A stretch of 64,000 nt of DNA from Neofusicoccum parvum (GCA_020912385.1 CP087211.1:558001-622000), one strand, 5' to 3'; shown: positions 1-13,013, counted from the first letter of the stretch. Notes: generated from the sequence alone by a model not told the origin. Translations and numbers: made by a program.

Positions 1-1989
1 AGGCAATCGAATCTATCCTCAGTGCCCGCATGAAAAGTGTTGACAAAGTACCTCAACATTCACTTGTCAAAGAAACGCACGGAGCGGCTTCCTTAACATC
101 AGGGGAGAACGCTTTTGCCTACATCCGATGTATGTTGAATGAAAGATCCTATATTCAGTCGTTGCCTGACCTTCTTAGCGTACTTTGAGCAAGTCCATCC
201 CATATACCCATTCCTGGATCGACAAATCTTTGAAGCACGAGCCTTTAGCCCCCAACTTGCTTCAGATCTTGCTAAGGATAAGAGTTGGACCGCATTGTAT
301 CATGCAGTCCTAGCAATTGGATGCCAATACCATGACTGCGGAAGCTTCGAGCCGGGAAAGGGACAGGCTTGGAAGTTTTTCGAATTCACATTCTCTCTCT
401 GTCCCGATCTTCTGATCTCCAAGGCATGTCTAGTCACTGTTCAGGTAGACCCTACCTCACCAATAAGCCATGCAATTGTATTTATAGCTGACTGAGTGTA
501 GGCACTTACCGCAATGGTTGGCTCTTGGTTGTCATTCCCTTTCTTCCAAGAAAACGACTGATCCGCGCGCTGTAGGCCATCTTCGCTCGAAACATATCCT
601 GCATCCAACTTGAGTCTATCACCGTCTCCCAGGCAGCTCGGATGGCGCAAGCACTAGGCTACAATAGAGCCACATCCACAACGGATCCATCCATCCAGCG
701 CACCTTCTGGGTTCTGTACTGCATGGAGAAAACTACATGCTTCTACACCGGCAAAACATCAGTATGGCCGCATTACAAAATCAGGCTTCACCAACTGACA
801 TCTCACTAAGCTACTCAACGACCACGACATCGGCTGCGCACCACCCAGCCTCCCCACACCATCCATGCACGGCCTCGACTGGCTTGTCACCTTCTCGCGC
901 TACGGCCGTCTCGTATCTCAGATCTACGAAAACCTGTTCGCCATCAACGCCACCGGTAAGTCCGCTACCGCTTACTACTCTATCATCGACGAGCTGTCCG
1001 CCAATCTCGAGGCGTGGCGCGCTTCAATCCCCGAGCCCTTCCGTCCCGGTGCCGAGTTTCGAGCCCGGGCATTCCGCGGACCGCCAGCGACGACGCTGGC
1101 AATCTTCGTGCAGTATTTGTATTACAGTGTGCTGCTTGCATTGTCGAGAGCAACGCTACATGTGGCGGCAACGAGCGTGGAGCATGCCGCGCGGCATCAG
1201 GAAGGGAAGAGGTTGCTGATGCGGACGGCGAGGTCGATTTTGGAGCTGACAAAGTACATCGAAGTGGAGACTTACACGCCTGTGTGGTATGGCAGCTTAC
1301 TCCCCGGTCCATGTATCGTTAAATCAAGCGTGCTGATTTCTGCAGGGTGTTGGTCTTCATGCCCCTTTCCGCCCTTTTCATCCTGTTCGACTTCGTTGTG
1401 CATAACCCCGTGCATCCGGAGACCAACAGCAATCTGGCTTTGCTGGATATTGCGGGCGGCCACTTCAGTCATCTGGAATATGTGAGCCATGGCACACTGC
1501 CAGCGTCACTGGTTGCCGAGTTCGCACATATCGCGCGCCAATACGTCCAGGACTTCCGGCTGCAGCAGTACCAGAAAACGAAAATTCAGGCGACACCGGC
1601 CACCTCAACAGCAGCTGTTCTACCAGCAAAGGCTACCGCGACGACTGCAACAGCAAAAACAACACCAAAAACGGCGGACGAGGACCCGGGACAGACGCTG
1701 TGGCCCGTGTCGTACGCGGATAGAAGACAGTCTACGTCCTTTCAGATGGTAATCAACAGCTTTCCAACCTCCGGATCTCGTCGAATTTCTTTATGTTAAT
1801 GTGTTTCTTCCATACCAGAACCGAGAAGATCAAAGTGCGGCCTCAAATGGCCTATTGGAATATACAGACCCCTTGGTGTTTTCACTCGGAGACGATTCGG
1901 CATCGGCGCTTCCGGACTCGGATTTGGGTATCGACATTATGGATCTGTTCGACATGGAGCTCTCCGACATCTGGTCCCTGACTGCATGA
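1..1989 (+). CDS. Fungal-specific transcription factor, C-terminal part (5' end outside window)
   Basis: The reading frame resembles the fungal_trans (middle homology) region of Zn2Cys6 regulators: YFEQVHPIYPFLDR near 185-225, AARMAQALGYNRA near 640, then FWVLYCMEK. The DNA-binding zinc cluster is not in the window and would lie to the left. I place introns at about 445-501, 517-575, 762-810 and 1288-1346, plus one near 1747-1817. The last exon ends in an acidic stretch (DLGIDIMDLFDMELSDIW), plausible as an activation domain. The 5' structure is uncertain: an upstream open frame from base 3 can only be joined to the conserved part by a 29-nt GT...AG segment (130-158), too short for a normal intron. 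The gene may therefore be damaged or the exon junction different. It is probably a regulator of neighbouring metabolic or transport genes, but the target cannot be read from sequence. Confidence 0.8.
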
Positions 1990-3870
1990 TGTAAATGTTT
2001 ATAGGGGTGTGCTTTATGGTAAGCTACAAGGATGAGACTTGAATGCGGGGATGTCCGGGTTGAGGGGTTGAACTGTTAAAATTTTAAGCAAGGCACGAGC
2101 TTCTCAGATCTCTAATCAATTCTAGAAAGCAATGGAAAGGAACAAATGTAAATCAAGACTGATTTCGTCGCTTCCTTTGGCTTTTTTGTCAAAGGAAAAA
2201 AAAAACGGTGTCCATACGCTGCGTCGTTTGATTGCTGACCGCCATGTTCAAGAGCTATTGCTTAGCGCTGGTGCTGTGAAACGGCGGGCTAAAACGCAGG
2301 TCTGCGGCACAGTTGAGTCTCGACCGGTCGGCAAACATAAGGCAGCGGCCTTAGGCAGCAAACAGCCCATTTATCCTTACCACGCTATGCCTCCATTGCA
2401 TTCGAGCCTCACAGTATTGGCTATGATGACCGCAGTCAAGGGTAAGATTTGTGGCCCTGCATGGTGTTTATGCAGCCCCGCATACTTCTGGTCCAACTCC
2501 GCGCCAGACCCTGCCGGAGATCGTCGAGTAAAAATGTCGCAGATCATTCCCGGCCGCCCTGCAGGACTTACGCACCAAATTTGGTAGACCAACATTGCCG
2601 ATCACAAAGGGGGAAAGATCTCTGGGATTTACTTGCCGTGTGAATGTGGTGGTGGATTTTTAGTGTGCTTAACTTATGAGGATTCCAAAGGTCATGCCAG
2701 CCTTCACACTCAGCGCGGCAAGAGCCAGTTGAGAGGAGTCTCTATTAATCTACAGAGTATATTCCACGGCAGGGGCACGGTGCCTGCCTCTCAATACTGC
2801 TGTGGATTAGTTAGCAACTTAATTCCTCAGCCTTGCTACGTACCGTAGGCAATGTGTGCTGCTGGGCTTTGGAACTTGTCACTGTATGAAATGTTTGGTC
2901 ATTCCCGGCACCCCGCGTCAATGCATGCTACCAGGTGCTGATAACCTGGTCAGGAGACGGTGTGCATGATCTCACATCTCGAATTACCTTCCAAACCTTG
3001 CTTACCACGATACGTAGTACGTGCATGAGTATTCCGATGCACTGTCGATCTCGAAGGCACACGTCACTTTAAACGGGCGCAACCATGCAATACAGAGGAA
3101 CGTCGATGAAGTAACAAGGTGAATGAGCCACAGTGGATGCGACCATCTGGATCTTCCTCAGCTAGAGGAACCGGTCTTGATGCTGTCTCTTGCACACCGT
3201 ATTTTCCTTCCCTATCCGATCAACCCGCCGAGTACTGGCCACTTCCATCGCATGGAGTTGGAAACGCCCAGGGACGCATCTCGACGTGGACCAACCGTGT
3301 CCCCGCAGATCCAATGTGGCACAGCACACTATACCTGGGCTGCGTTATCTTTGTGGCAGGCGTCTTCCAGAAAACGAGAGGCATTGTAGCCTGATGGTCT
3401 TATGACAGGCCATGACTCGCACCGCGACTACTCGTATCGCCCGAGAAAACAGCCGCCAACGCCTCGATCAACGGTGGGATTTCAGTGGGCCCGGAGACGC
3501 GACCGGCAGCGCAGCACGCGCGCCCCATGCGCGAGCCACCAACCACGTCGCAAGGCTGAGCTGGGGAGCTGCCGAAAAAAGACTCGGGAGTCCCTCACGC
3601 GAGCTGGCGCGGCACGCGTTCCAATTCGCGACGTGGCCCGGGGGGAGGCGAAGGGCAGCAGCCACCGGGGAACCGGCTGCAGCCGTGCAGAAAAAGGACC
3701 CCCCTTCGTCGCCGGTTCAAATACCCCTCCGCGACCGCCTCCCCGCCGCCTCCGCCCGGTCCGTTACACAGATTCCGTTCTCTTCTCCATTCCTCCTCCC
3801 GCTCCCGCTTTTAGGCGGCGCACGGGACCATCCGCACCCACGCCCCTAGTCCGACGAGCTTATTCGCCCC
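1990..3870. other. Gene-free interval
   Basis: About 1.9 kb between the transcription factor and the methyltransferase. Open frames here show no recognisable family, and their composition does not differ from surrounding non-coding DNA. The last 450 bases are GC-rich and probably hold the promoter and leader of the methyltransferase. Confidence 0.6.
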
Positions 3871-5395
3871 ATGTCGTCCCCGCCCCGCCCCGGCTCTGGC
3901 TCGCCAGGGTTCGTGCCGACCCACGAGCAGCCCCTTGTCAACATCCCAGTGGTGAGCATCAGCATTGCGGAACGCTCTACGCTTTCCAGCCTGACAGAAG
4001 GCCGCACCAGGACGAGAATGAAGACGACGACTCCGCCCTCGGCGAGGACGAGCTCAGCGACACGACCTCAATCGCCTCGACCATCTGGCGTCACCGCTAC
4101 GAAAACGGCCGCCGGTACCAGAAGTGGAAGGAGGGAGCATACTGGTACGGGGCAAACGTCAAGCGAAGATCGGATTAAACTCATGGCGCTAACCCATCTC
4201 TATCCGGAATATAGGGGCCCCAATGACGACACGCAAAACGATCAATTGGATATCGGGTAACTGAGAATTCTCTTCCAATTGGCAGAGCAATTCCTGACCA
4301 ATTTGCAGACATCACATGCTGAGAATGGTCCTTGGCGACAAGCTCTTCATAGCCCCGATTGGCGACAATCCCCAGGTAAGACGTTCTTGCGTTTGAGACG
4401 GACATTTCCTAACCACAGCTACAGAGAGTGCTGGACGTCGGCACAGGCACTGGTATTTGGGCCATGTAAGTATCTGACGGTGGAGGTCCAGCGCGATTCC
4501 ATGCAGGAAGGAGTTCTGCTCTGGTACTAATCATGGTCAAGAGATTTTGCGGACGATTTCCCGAGCGCCGAAGTCGTTGGAACGGACTTGTCGCCAATCC
4601 AGCCATCATTGCTGTAAGATCCCGCATAGCCAATAGCCCTTGAATCCATGGATGTGGAGCTAAAATTGGTGCGAAGGCCCCCGAACTGCAGATTCGAGCT
4701 CGACGACGCAACAGAGAGCTGGACTTTCCCGGAAAACCACTTCGATTTCATCCACACGCGCATGCTCTACGGAAGCATTGACGACTGGCCCAAATACTAC
4801 GAGCAGGCCTTCCGAGCCCTCAAACCAGGCGGTTGGTTCCAGCAGCTGGAAATGTCTATCATCACACGCTGCGACGACGACAGTCTCGACAAGTACGAGG
4901 ATAAGGTCCTCCAGGAATGGGGCCCTCTATTCGTCAACGCTGCCGACTCGCCCAAGTTTGGAAGAACGTTGGATATCTGGACGGATATGAAGCAACGCAT
5001 GATCGATGCCGGTTTCGAGGACGTTCAGCGGGTGGATTACAAGGTGCCAATTGGACCTTGGAGCAGCGATCCCAAGATGAAGGAGATTGGGAAGTGGCAT
5101 TTGCTTTACTGCTTCCAGGGAGCGGAGGGCTGGGCGATGTACCTCTGCACGCATGTCTTGGGCGTAAGCATTCCATGATCTGTACCCGTGAGAGTTCATC
5201 CAAGCTGACATTAACGCAGTGGAAATTCGAGGAAGTGCAGGTGCTGGTTGCGAGATACCGAGCCGCAATCAGAAATAGGAAGAACCACGTCTACTACACT
5301 TAGTAAGTGTTGTGCACTCTCCCATGTCGGGGAGCTAAAACCACTGACATCCGTTCAGCTCCGTTGTCTATGGTCGCAAACCTGAAAATAATTAA
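3871..5395 (+). CDS. SAM-dependent methyltransferase, LaeA/TAM-like
   Basis: Nine exons (3871-3951, 4011-4144, 4215-4256, 4309-4375, 4425-4465, 4542-4613, 4677-5163, 5220-5302, 5359-5395) join to 347 residues with no stop. Features of the fungal LaeA-like class are visible in order: an acidic N-terminal region containing DSALGEDE, the segment YWGPNDDTQNDQLDI, SAM motif I VLDVGTGTGIWAI at about 109-121, the acidic loop VVGTDLSPIQPS, and FDFIHTRML followed by LKPGGWFQQLE. The fold binds S-adenosylmethionine; the acceptor substrate is not predictable. Members of this class are often scattered in accessory and secondary-metabolite regions, and some act as global regulators, but this copy has no biosynthetic core enzyme beside it. 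The start is the ATG directly in front of the conserved N-terminal exon. Confidence 0.87.
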
Positions 5396-5766
5396 GGAGA
5401 TAAAGTGCGAACAGAGAATGACAGAGTACACACCAAACTTTAATGTTATGGATTTCAGAAACGCCGTAGAAATCTCTTCCTTAGAGCATGGGTTTTTATC
5501 TGATTCCGTGAGTTACTGACCGGGGGTAGCGACGAGTGGGAATAGCACAATGAAAGAACAAAACTTTCTATTTATCCTGTAAGCTTAAGCCTAGACGTCG
5601 CATTATACACGCATCCTCCTGCACGCAATAACCGGGACTAGTGAGTCATGACCCACGTGATGAGGGGTGCGGACATATTTTCCGTTTTCGGGTATGCTGT
5701 GGATATGCTGTGGCGCTATTTTTTCCTCCCATCCACCTCGCCCTTCTCACCTTGCAACATCTGGGG

Positions 5767-5774
5767 AATATAAG
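5767..5774 (+). promoter_or_regulatory. TATA-like box of the MFS permease gene
   Basis: An AT-rich AATATAAG motif stands about 90 bases before the permease ATG, in the otherwise mixed-composition 5396-5860 spacer. The rest of that spacer shows no gene. Confidence 0.4.
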
Positions 5775-5860
5775 ACAGAGCACGCTTCTATCTTTCCGAC
5801 GACCAGGTCAATTTTGAGTATCCATCCGCACCTTTTGTTGCCTTCTTGCAGTCCTGCAGC

Positions 5861-7420
5861 ATGCGAAGCCATCCGAATACGACTAACTCCGGTAGCGGGG
5901 TCGAAAACGTCGAACTGCAGCATACTGCTCCCCGTTCGTCCGATGAGAGAGGGTCTCTCAACTTCTCCACGCAGCCACAAGAGAATGCCAATATAGCTTT
6001 GCAAGAAGACATTCCTCCCGACGGAGGCTACGGCTGGGTCTGTACGGTCTGTGTTTTTCTCATCAACGCCCACACTTGGGGTGTAAACGGGGTACGTGAC
6101 TCATTTCCATCAAGATGAACTTGGCCACTTACACGAATCCAGTCGTGGGGGGTCATTCTCAACCACTTCCTATCAAACTCCACATTCGCAGGCGCCGGCC
6201 ACCTTGAATATGCCCTTATCGGCGGCCTCTCCATCTCCCAAGCCCTTATGGTCTCTCCTCTTGCAGGCATGAGCCGCGAAAAGCTTGGAACACGCACCAC
6301 CCTCCTCATTGGCACAGCCGTTGTGTTCCTGGCCCTCTTCACTTCCTCCTACGCCACCCAGATCTGGCATCTCTTCCTCAGCCAGGGCGTAGCCTTCGGC
6401 TGGGGCATGGGCTTCCTCTACATCACCGCCACCTCCGTGCTTCCCCCCTGGTTCTCCACGCGCCGCAGCCTCGCCGTTGGCTTCGCAACCTCCGGCGCCG
6501 GCCTGGGCGGCCTGGCATACAGTCTCGCCACGGGCCGCGCCATCGAAACGCTCGGCGTCGCCTGGACGTACCGCATCCTCGCGCTCTGCAGCGTAGCCGT
6601 TAACTTCGTCTCCTCACTCCTCCTCAAAGACCGCATCCAGCACCACCACTACCAGCCTACACCCGAGCAGCCCCGCCGCAAGCCCCGCCTGCGCAGCTTC
6701 AACGTCCGCGACTTCGGCCGGGTCGAGGTGCTCCTCATCGTCTTCTGGGGCGTGGTGACGGAGCTGGGGTACATCACGCTGTACTACTCGCTGCCCAACT
6801 TCGCGACGACGATCGGGCTCACGGCGTCGCAGGGCGCGGTGGCCAACGCGCTGCTCAACCTGGGGCTGGGCGTGGGGCGGCCGATCATCGGGTACTACAG
6901 CGACGTGCTGGGCCGGATCAACATGGCGATGCTGATGACGGCGCTGTGCGGCGTGCTGTGCTTCGCGCTGTGGATGCCCGCCCACAGCTACGCCCTGCTG
7001 TCCGCGTTCGCCGTCCTGGCCGGCGCCGTCTGCGGCACCTTCTGGAGCACCATCGCACCCGTGCTGGCAGAGGTCGTGGGCATCGCCGACCTGGCCAGCG
7101 TGTTCGGCCTCATCTGCTTCGCGCTCGTGCTGCCGACGACGTTTGCGGAGCCGATTGCCATGCAGCTGGTCAATTCGGCGGGGCTGGGCGACGGCGTGAA
7201 GAAGTACTTGGTGGCGCAGGTGTTTGTGGGCGCGATGTTTATTCTGGGGGCCGGGAGTCTGTGGATGTTGAGGTCGTGGAAGATTTTCGAGATCGAAAAG
7301 AAAGCGGCGCTTGAGAGGGCGGAAGGGATGCTCAATCCGGAGGCGAGGTCTACAGTGTCGCGGCGGATGGAGAACATTTGGCTTACGCCGAGGAGGTTGT
7401 TTATGCCGTGGCGGGTGTAG
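5861..7420 (+). CDS. MFS transporter, monocarboxylate-permease-like (MCH family)
   Basis: Two exons (5861-6091, 6143-7420) give a 502-residue membrane protein. After a hydrophilic N-terminus comes PPDGGYGWV at about 52-60, the signature that opens transmembrane helix 1 in the monocarboxylate-porter family, followed by roughly 12 hydrophobic segments (for example FLYITATSVLPPWFS, GLGGLAYSLATGRAIETLG and ALLSAFAVLAGAVCGTFWS). A basic cytosolic loop (PRRKPRLRSFNVRDFG) separates the two six-helix halves. Fungal members of this family include the riboflavin transporter Mch5 and many orphans, so the substrate is open. The start is the ATG at 5861; an in-frame TTG lies five codons upstream. Same orientation as the methyltransferase, but with a 465-base gap, so independently transcribed. 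Confidence 0.9.
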
Positions 7421-7785
7421 GGTGCTAATGCACTGTAAGCTACTGGAGGGACGAGGACTTCATGGAACGGCATTATGGTAACTGCTGATGGAGCTGATTC
7501 TCAAACTAAGGGGTTATACCTGCGATTTTGCTGGAGGCGTTAGTATTGATGAGGCTGAGAAGCTGAGTGAGCGCGAATCGAGATCTCTGGCATTAGCTTA
7601 TCGAAAATGGCTGCCCCGCCTCAGCTGCGGCCGAGGCGAGAACAGCTGACCCTCGTGCGGATGATCTCGATTTTCCCGAGCCCTAATCAATAAGCAATTT
7701 TGGGGGCCACGCAAAAGTCGTCATATTTCAAATAGAAAGAAGGCCGCCAGCCTCGTCGTTGATGGTCCCGACTTTTTCAATCGTA
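7421..7785. other. Gene-free spacer
   Basis: Spacer between the permease stop and the large gene that follows. Nothing recognisable apart from its presumed terminator and promoter roles. Confidence 0.5.
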
Positions 7786-10700
7786 ATGTCTTCATCACCA
7801 TTACCTTTGGATTCCTCCCCCTCAGATCAGCAAAATAATCCCAAAAACTCATCGATATCATTTCAGACTCTACCTGATGGCATATCAGGCGAAAATCAAT
7901 CAATTTCGGGCGCCCCTTCCCAAAGATCGCCAGATGACCGCAAAGTGGAGGTCCCATCGAGTTCAAAATGTTGGTGTTTGAGTAATTTCTCGTAAAAACA
8001 CGCTTACTGAGTCATTCCAGCCCATTCAATCTCAAAGCCGCAAGAATACCACATAAAGAAGGAAGAATGCATCTCGGTCCCTCAGGAGGCTGATCAGATG
8101 GCTCGAGCCGCCGACACTTACTTTTCCTTCGGAGACGAAGGTCTCACTGTGAGCGTCACTTCTGGAGGAAACATCGGTCAAATCACCCGATTTCTTGGAA
8201 CTGGATCCTCAGGACTCTTCTGTGTGGACTACTTCGACGTCGAAGAGCCTTATTACGTCGAAGATCGAGCGCGCGATCTGGCGACGGGCTATGGGAACAT
8301 CGGTGTTTATTTTTACTCAGAAGAGTCAATCTTTTTTGATGGATTGTTGTCAGCAAAACTTTCCCCAGTGTTCGTCCAGGACCGTTGGCCACGCTTCAGT
8401 TCTGAAACCGCGGAAATGTTCAGAACGAAAAACTTCTTTGCCCATAAGGACACCGTCTACTCGCAATTCACGTACAGCTCTAAGGCAATGGCTGTTACGG
8501 TGCCTTCGGATCTATTCTTTGACGGGGACATGCTGATTCGGGAGTTGGAGTTCCTCAATCCATCCCACAAATTCAACGAAGCCGACATTGTGGACAGCGA
8601 ATACGAGATGCTCGTTGGGCCAAGTAGCAACAGCATCGTACTGTCTCATGCCGGCTCTGCCAGTGAAGGAATTCATGGAACTATCGTTCTTGCGATCGTT
8701 TTTTTCGTGGACGGTATACCCCATGAGATCGAGTCGGAGAAGACGGAGCCAGGCGAAAAGCCCCGTTTCAGGATCAAAGTTCGGGCAACGCACCCCGAAA
8801 TTACACCTGAGAGACCACTGGAGGTAACGACAGCCTACAAGCTTCAGCGTATCCCAGACGAGAACAGCTTTGAGCTTCATTTGGTCTCTATCCCAGAGTA
8901 TCATAGTCTTGAGAGATTACTCGTGGGGACTGAATATGCGAAGCTGACATTCTCTTTGGATCCACACTTTGACTTTGTCTTTCGAAGGAACCTAGAGCAT
9001 ATTCTGTCCGTTTGTAGTATCCCTATCCCTTTGGAGTCAGCCAAGAACGATACGGAAGCCAGAGGTAGCATCTCAAAACCTGCTATTGCTTTGACGTGCG
9101 GTGACATGTCGGGCCATCGTATTGTGACATCATCAACTTTGTAAGTTTGAAAGTGACGCGTCATCTCTCTTCAAATGTCTTGACTGATCTTTCAAAGTTT
9201 TGCATTTCAATTCTTGCTCTCAATGTTCGAGTACCTCGAAACATTCAAGATGAACTCCAACAACCATGACGGCTCTCGCAAAATGGCCCATAAATTGCGC
9301 CAAAGGATACTTCACACATGCGAAGCACATTTGAGATGGGTTTTTGAGAGGGTCAACCCTGAAGGCTGCTTTGCAGCAAATTATTGGGCCACAGCACGAA
9401 AAATAGACAATCCGGAATCAGATCAAGTTCTGGGCGCTGTGTCTTTGGCCGATACGCCCTTCCAAATCATCAAGCTCGCTGAATTCGCATCCAGGATCAA
9501 GCAAAGCGGTGATGGGGATACGGTGGCTTCAGCAAAGCGTCAACTGGAGAGAATCGCTCGTTGTTGGATCAAAGAGCTTAAGGAGGTAGACAAACGTGAA
9601 TTCTTTGCCTTTCCTCGGCATGGAACGCAGAAATATCGGCTAGAAGACCATTTGTGGATCTGGAGAGCACTTCAATCAATTGAAGATCTCGAAGTCGGCA
9701 AAAACCCTGGAGCCAAAGAAACCAAGAAAGATGAGCGACGCACCCGAGTCTCTGCATCTGCAGGGCTATTGACCGCAGGCTTTTTGCCCGCAGAATTTCA
9801 ACGAAGGGTTCTGAAACGGTTCACTACAGAGAACACTGCTTCACGAAGGAGAATGATTGCGGTATCACGTACTGCAGCAGAGACGAGATTCTTGTTCCAT
9901 TCAAGAGATGCGGCATTACTTTACGACACGAAACCTTCGTTTTTCGCCAAGTCAGACACATTGTGGAAGGCCACTCTCGAAGCTCAGAAATTTCACGACG
10001 AAAACGAAGATTCTACCTGGGATAATCCACTGCGCTATGCTGTCGCCCTCGTCTTAGCTCGCAAAGGTCTTCAGTTCAATTCAAGGTCCGCGGAGGAAAT
10101 GCTTACTGAGGCCACTGAGGTGCTGCTTGGCAGTAGTTCACCTAATGGTCTTTTTCCTGGGCAGATCAACAATGCTACCAAAGAGCCTGAACTTTTTCGT
10201 GATGCAGGCTGGAGAGACTTCTACTGGCACGTGGGCTTTGAGGTTATTCACATCCTTTGGACGTACGGCAGGAGAGAACCATTCTCCAAAAGCTCTCCAA
10301 TATCTCCAAGGGTCACCAGGAGGCTTTCTGACACAGATGCGTTACATCTCAAGTTAGCGACAGCGGATAATGCATCTGCAACACGGAAGATTCAACTACA
10401 TTCCAGTGCGGAGGTCCAAGAGTCACAGTCAACCAGAGATAACCCCGAGATGAAGAAGTCCATGCCTTTCAACACCTTGATCGACCAAAAGAGTATCATT
10501 GAGCTACCTGACGAGTGGCTTTATCCCTATGCCGAGTTTCTGGACTTTGACCCTGAGATATCTTTCCTTCCACGGGCAGTCGATGACAGTGTCATCGAGC
10601 CAAATACTTTCATGTTCAGAGCCAAGTACGCATTCCAGATGCGCCAGAAGCTGGACTCCGCGCGAATCTTTCAGGACGATCTTTTGAAAGGAGTCATCAT

Positions 10701-12300
10701 TGACGTTCCGAAGAGCGCTCAAAAGAAAGCACGCAAAACAGGACGAAAGTCATTTGTTCATCCAGAGCACAACATCGAAGTTTTCAAGACTGAGCAGGTA
10801 TACGAAAAGCTGAAGGCTAAGCGGACTGCACAAGGTGCCAAGAAGAGGCTCATTTGGCTGCCAAACTCTGACCAAGATACTGCATTGCTTTGCTACTTAG
10901 CCTCTCATGGCTCAGAAAAGCCAATTGTCGTATCTTTTTTTGAGAGACATGTGAACAGGGAGAAATTCTTCTTTGACGATGCAACAGCAGCTTTAAACGT
11001 ATGGAGGACCGAATTTCACCTCTCCTTCTACCGGCTCATTGATGGAAGTAATGCCGGCCGGCATGCGAAGCTCAATTTTCTTGGTGGCCAGAAACAAATC
11101 GAACAAGCGTCCATCAGCTTTCTCTTCACTGGAGACTTCTTTGACCGCTACTGGACCTGTCGTGTTCTCGAGTGTGATCCAAAGGAGGGCCTCAATCCGA
11201 AAAGGTACTTCAATTCCGGCGACACTATGAACTCTCATCAGCTTCTCGAGCGATTGAAGAGTTTGATCAACCCAGTGAAGCTTCTTCCAAGAACAGATCT
11301 GGATAAACGACCTTGGCGCCAGCGTAAGATCCTGGAGCTTCTCGTATTCGACAAAATGCTCAAAGTCATATCAGAGCGGTACCAGGAAATGTTGGAAGAA
11401 ACCGGAAGTTACCTTGTTGAACTTCTCTCAGCAGGCAAATACATTGAAACAGCAGGTCGAGGTGTTCTCGAGGTCTCCAACGCTTTGTTTTCTTCCCCGA
11501 TGAACAACGACACATACCTATCTTTCAGCAAGAAATGGCCGCCCATTCAGTATACTCTGCAGGTCATGGAAGATGACTTGAAAGACACTATGGATAAGAT
11601 TACGTTGTGGAGGACTCGTGAAAGGGATCGCGAACCAGAAAGACCCCGGTGGACGAGGAATGACGAACGCAAGTACCGCTCGGCCATCACCAAACTGTCG
11701 ATATCGAACAACCAGAAGATTCGAGAGCTGGAACATCACCAAACGGATATTCAATCCTTAAGAACGTCCCTCACAAGTAGATTGGAATCTACACGAAATG
11801 AGTTGAGCTTCCAGAGTGCCGAGAACGTGCGCTTTTTCACGTATGTGACAGTGGTATTTCTCCCACTGGGTTTCGCAACTGCAATATTCAGCATGGGCGG
11901 TATCCCCGGAAACTCTGAATTGATCGGGATGATCGCCACAGCTGTTGTTGCTCTTTGCTTGACTATCATCGCCCTGGCAAATGCAAAGGTTCTTGACGAC
12001 AAAGTGTACAAGCCCGTTCTTCACTTCTCGCAGGGAGCGAAGAAAATGACGACAAAGCCTTTCCGCAGACCAGAAGGTGAAGTGCTTGGGCGAGACAGAG
12101 CGGGCCAGAAGCCGGCCATCGAGTCGGAAAGAATGATGCATGACCAGAAAGAAAAGCCTGAAGATCTGGCGGCTTTTGACCAAGACGAGCAACGTGGTTC
12201 CAGGTCTCTCCTGCAGAAATTCAAGGAGTTGAGAAAGCGAAAGGAGAGCGGGAACGAAGCTTCAATACTCGAAGCAGGACCAAAAGATAGTCCTGAGTGA
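7786..12300 (+). CDS. Large protein of unknown function with C-terminal CorA-like membrane module
   Basis: Three exons (7786-7969, 8021-9140, 9198-12300) give 1468 residues. After a Ser/Pro-rich N-terminus, residues about 85-430 form a globular region beginning TYFSFGDEGLTVSVTSGG that I cannot assign. The next 350 residues are rich in Trp/Arg (EGCFAANYWATARKIDNP, then EDHLWIWRALQ, later RDAGWRDFYWHVGFEVIHI) and look helical. Near residues 1313-1370 are two hydrophobic helices: FFTYVTVVFLPLGFATAIF, then a short loop with SMGGIP, then a second helix (ATAVVALCLTIIALANAKV). The preceding region is charged and helical (KIRELEHHQTDIQSL), the layout of fungal CorA-like proteins. The canonical GMN loop is replaced by SMGG, so Mg2+ transport is doubtful. 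The tail is charged. It lies 713 bases before the patatin fusion on the same strand. The first intron has an unusual donor, GTTGGT, chosen because it alone keeps phase. Confidence 0.75.
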
Positions 12301-13013
12301 TGAGAGCTCTGCGTTGAAAGGATTAATTTTTTTTTCTTCTGTGTTTGATTTACCGTGGTGATGGTTTATCTACTACTTCATCAATTCCAATTCCCCTGAT
12401 CGGATTCAACGGTGTGAAAACTGAGGTAACTGTACATCTTGAAGGCAAGGCTTCGGAACAGAAACAAGGGTCGTTACTCAGGCTTCATAAGCGACTGCTC
12501 AGCTGCTCAGCTGCGTTGTACAATAACCTTCCAGCGATGGCTTGAATCTTGAGAGAAGTCGGACATGAGCTGCATATGCAAGTCAGCGCTCAGCCATAAT
12601 GATGCGTGGAGCGGCCCTCCAGCTCAACAGGGGGACCAAAATATCCCACTAGAAGCGTTTCTTCCAGAAATGGTGCAGTGGTTGTTTCAGTCGCCACCTG
12701 ATCCCCTTGGGTCCAGTAGAATTGCGGCGATGGGGAAAACGCCAAGATCTGGCAGCGAGGCTGAGTCTTGCAGCCTTGTTGCCTTCTCTGCTGCCTCGCG
12801 AATCATGCAATACGGCACAGCCCCGATCCCTCACTACGAGATGTGCCGCTCTGGACAAGGCTGAGGCGATGCTTTATGTAACAGGTGCGCCCAATGTAAT
12901 TAAGCGACGCCCAGGACCTCGAGGCCCTGCTTTGTTTCGCCGCCATCCTTTCCTTGCCTTTCAAACCTTTCTTGCGTATCGAAACTTCCTCTCTTCTATT
13001 CCTTGGCTACGAA
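12301..13013. other. Gene-free spacer between the two large tandem genes
   Basis: No conserved coding signal. It probably contains the 3' end of the CorA-like gene and the promoter of the patatin fusion. Confidence 0.5.

Noticed and set aside
2132..2587. Open frame of about 150 codons between the transcription factor and methyltransferase
   Set aside because: No family resemblance, no coding-like composition, and no supporting intron pattern; treated as chance.
3710..3735. GGTTCAAATAC sequence resembling a tRNA B-box
   Set aside because: No matching acceptor stem, anticodon arm or A-box at the right distance.
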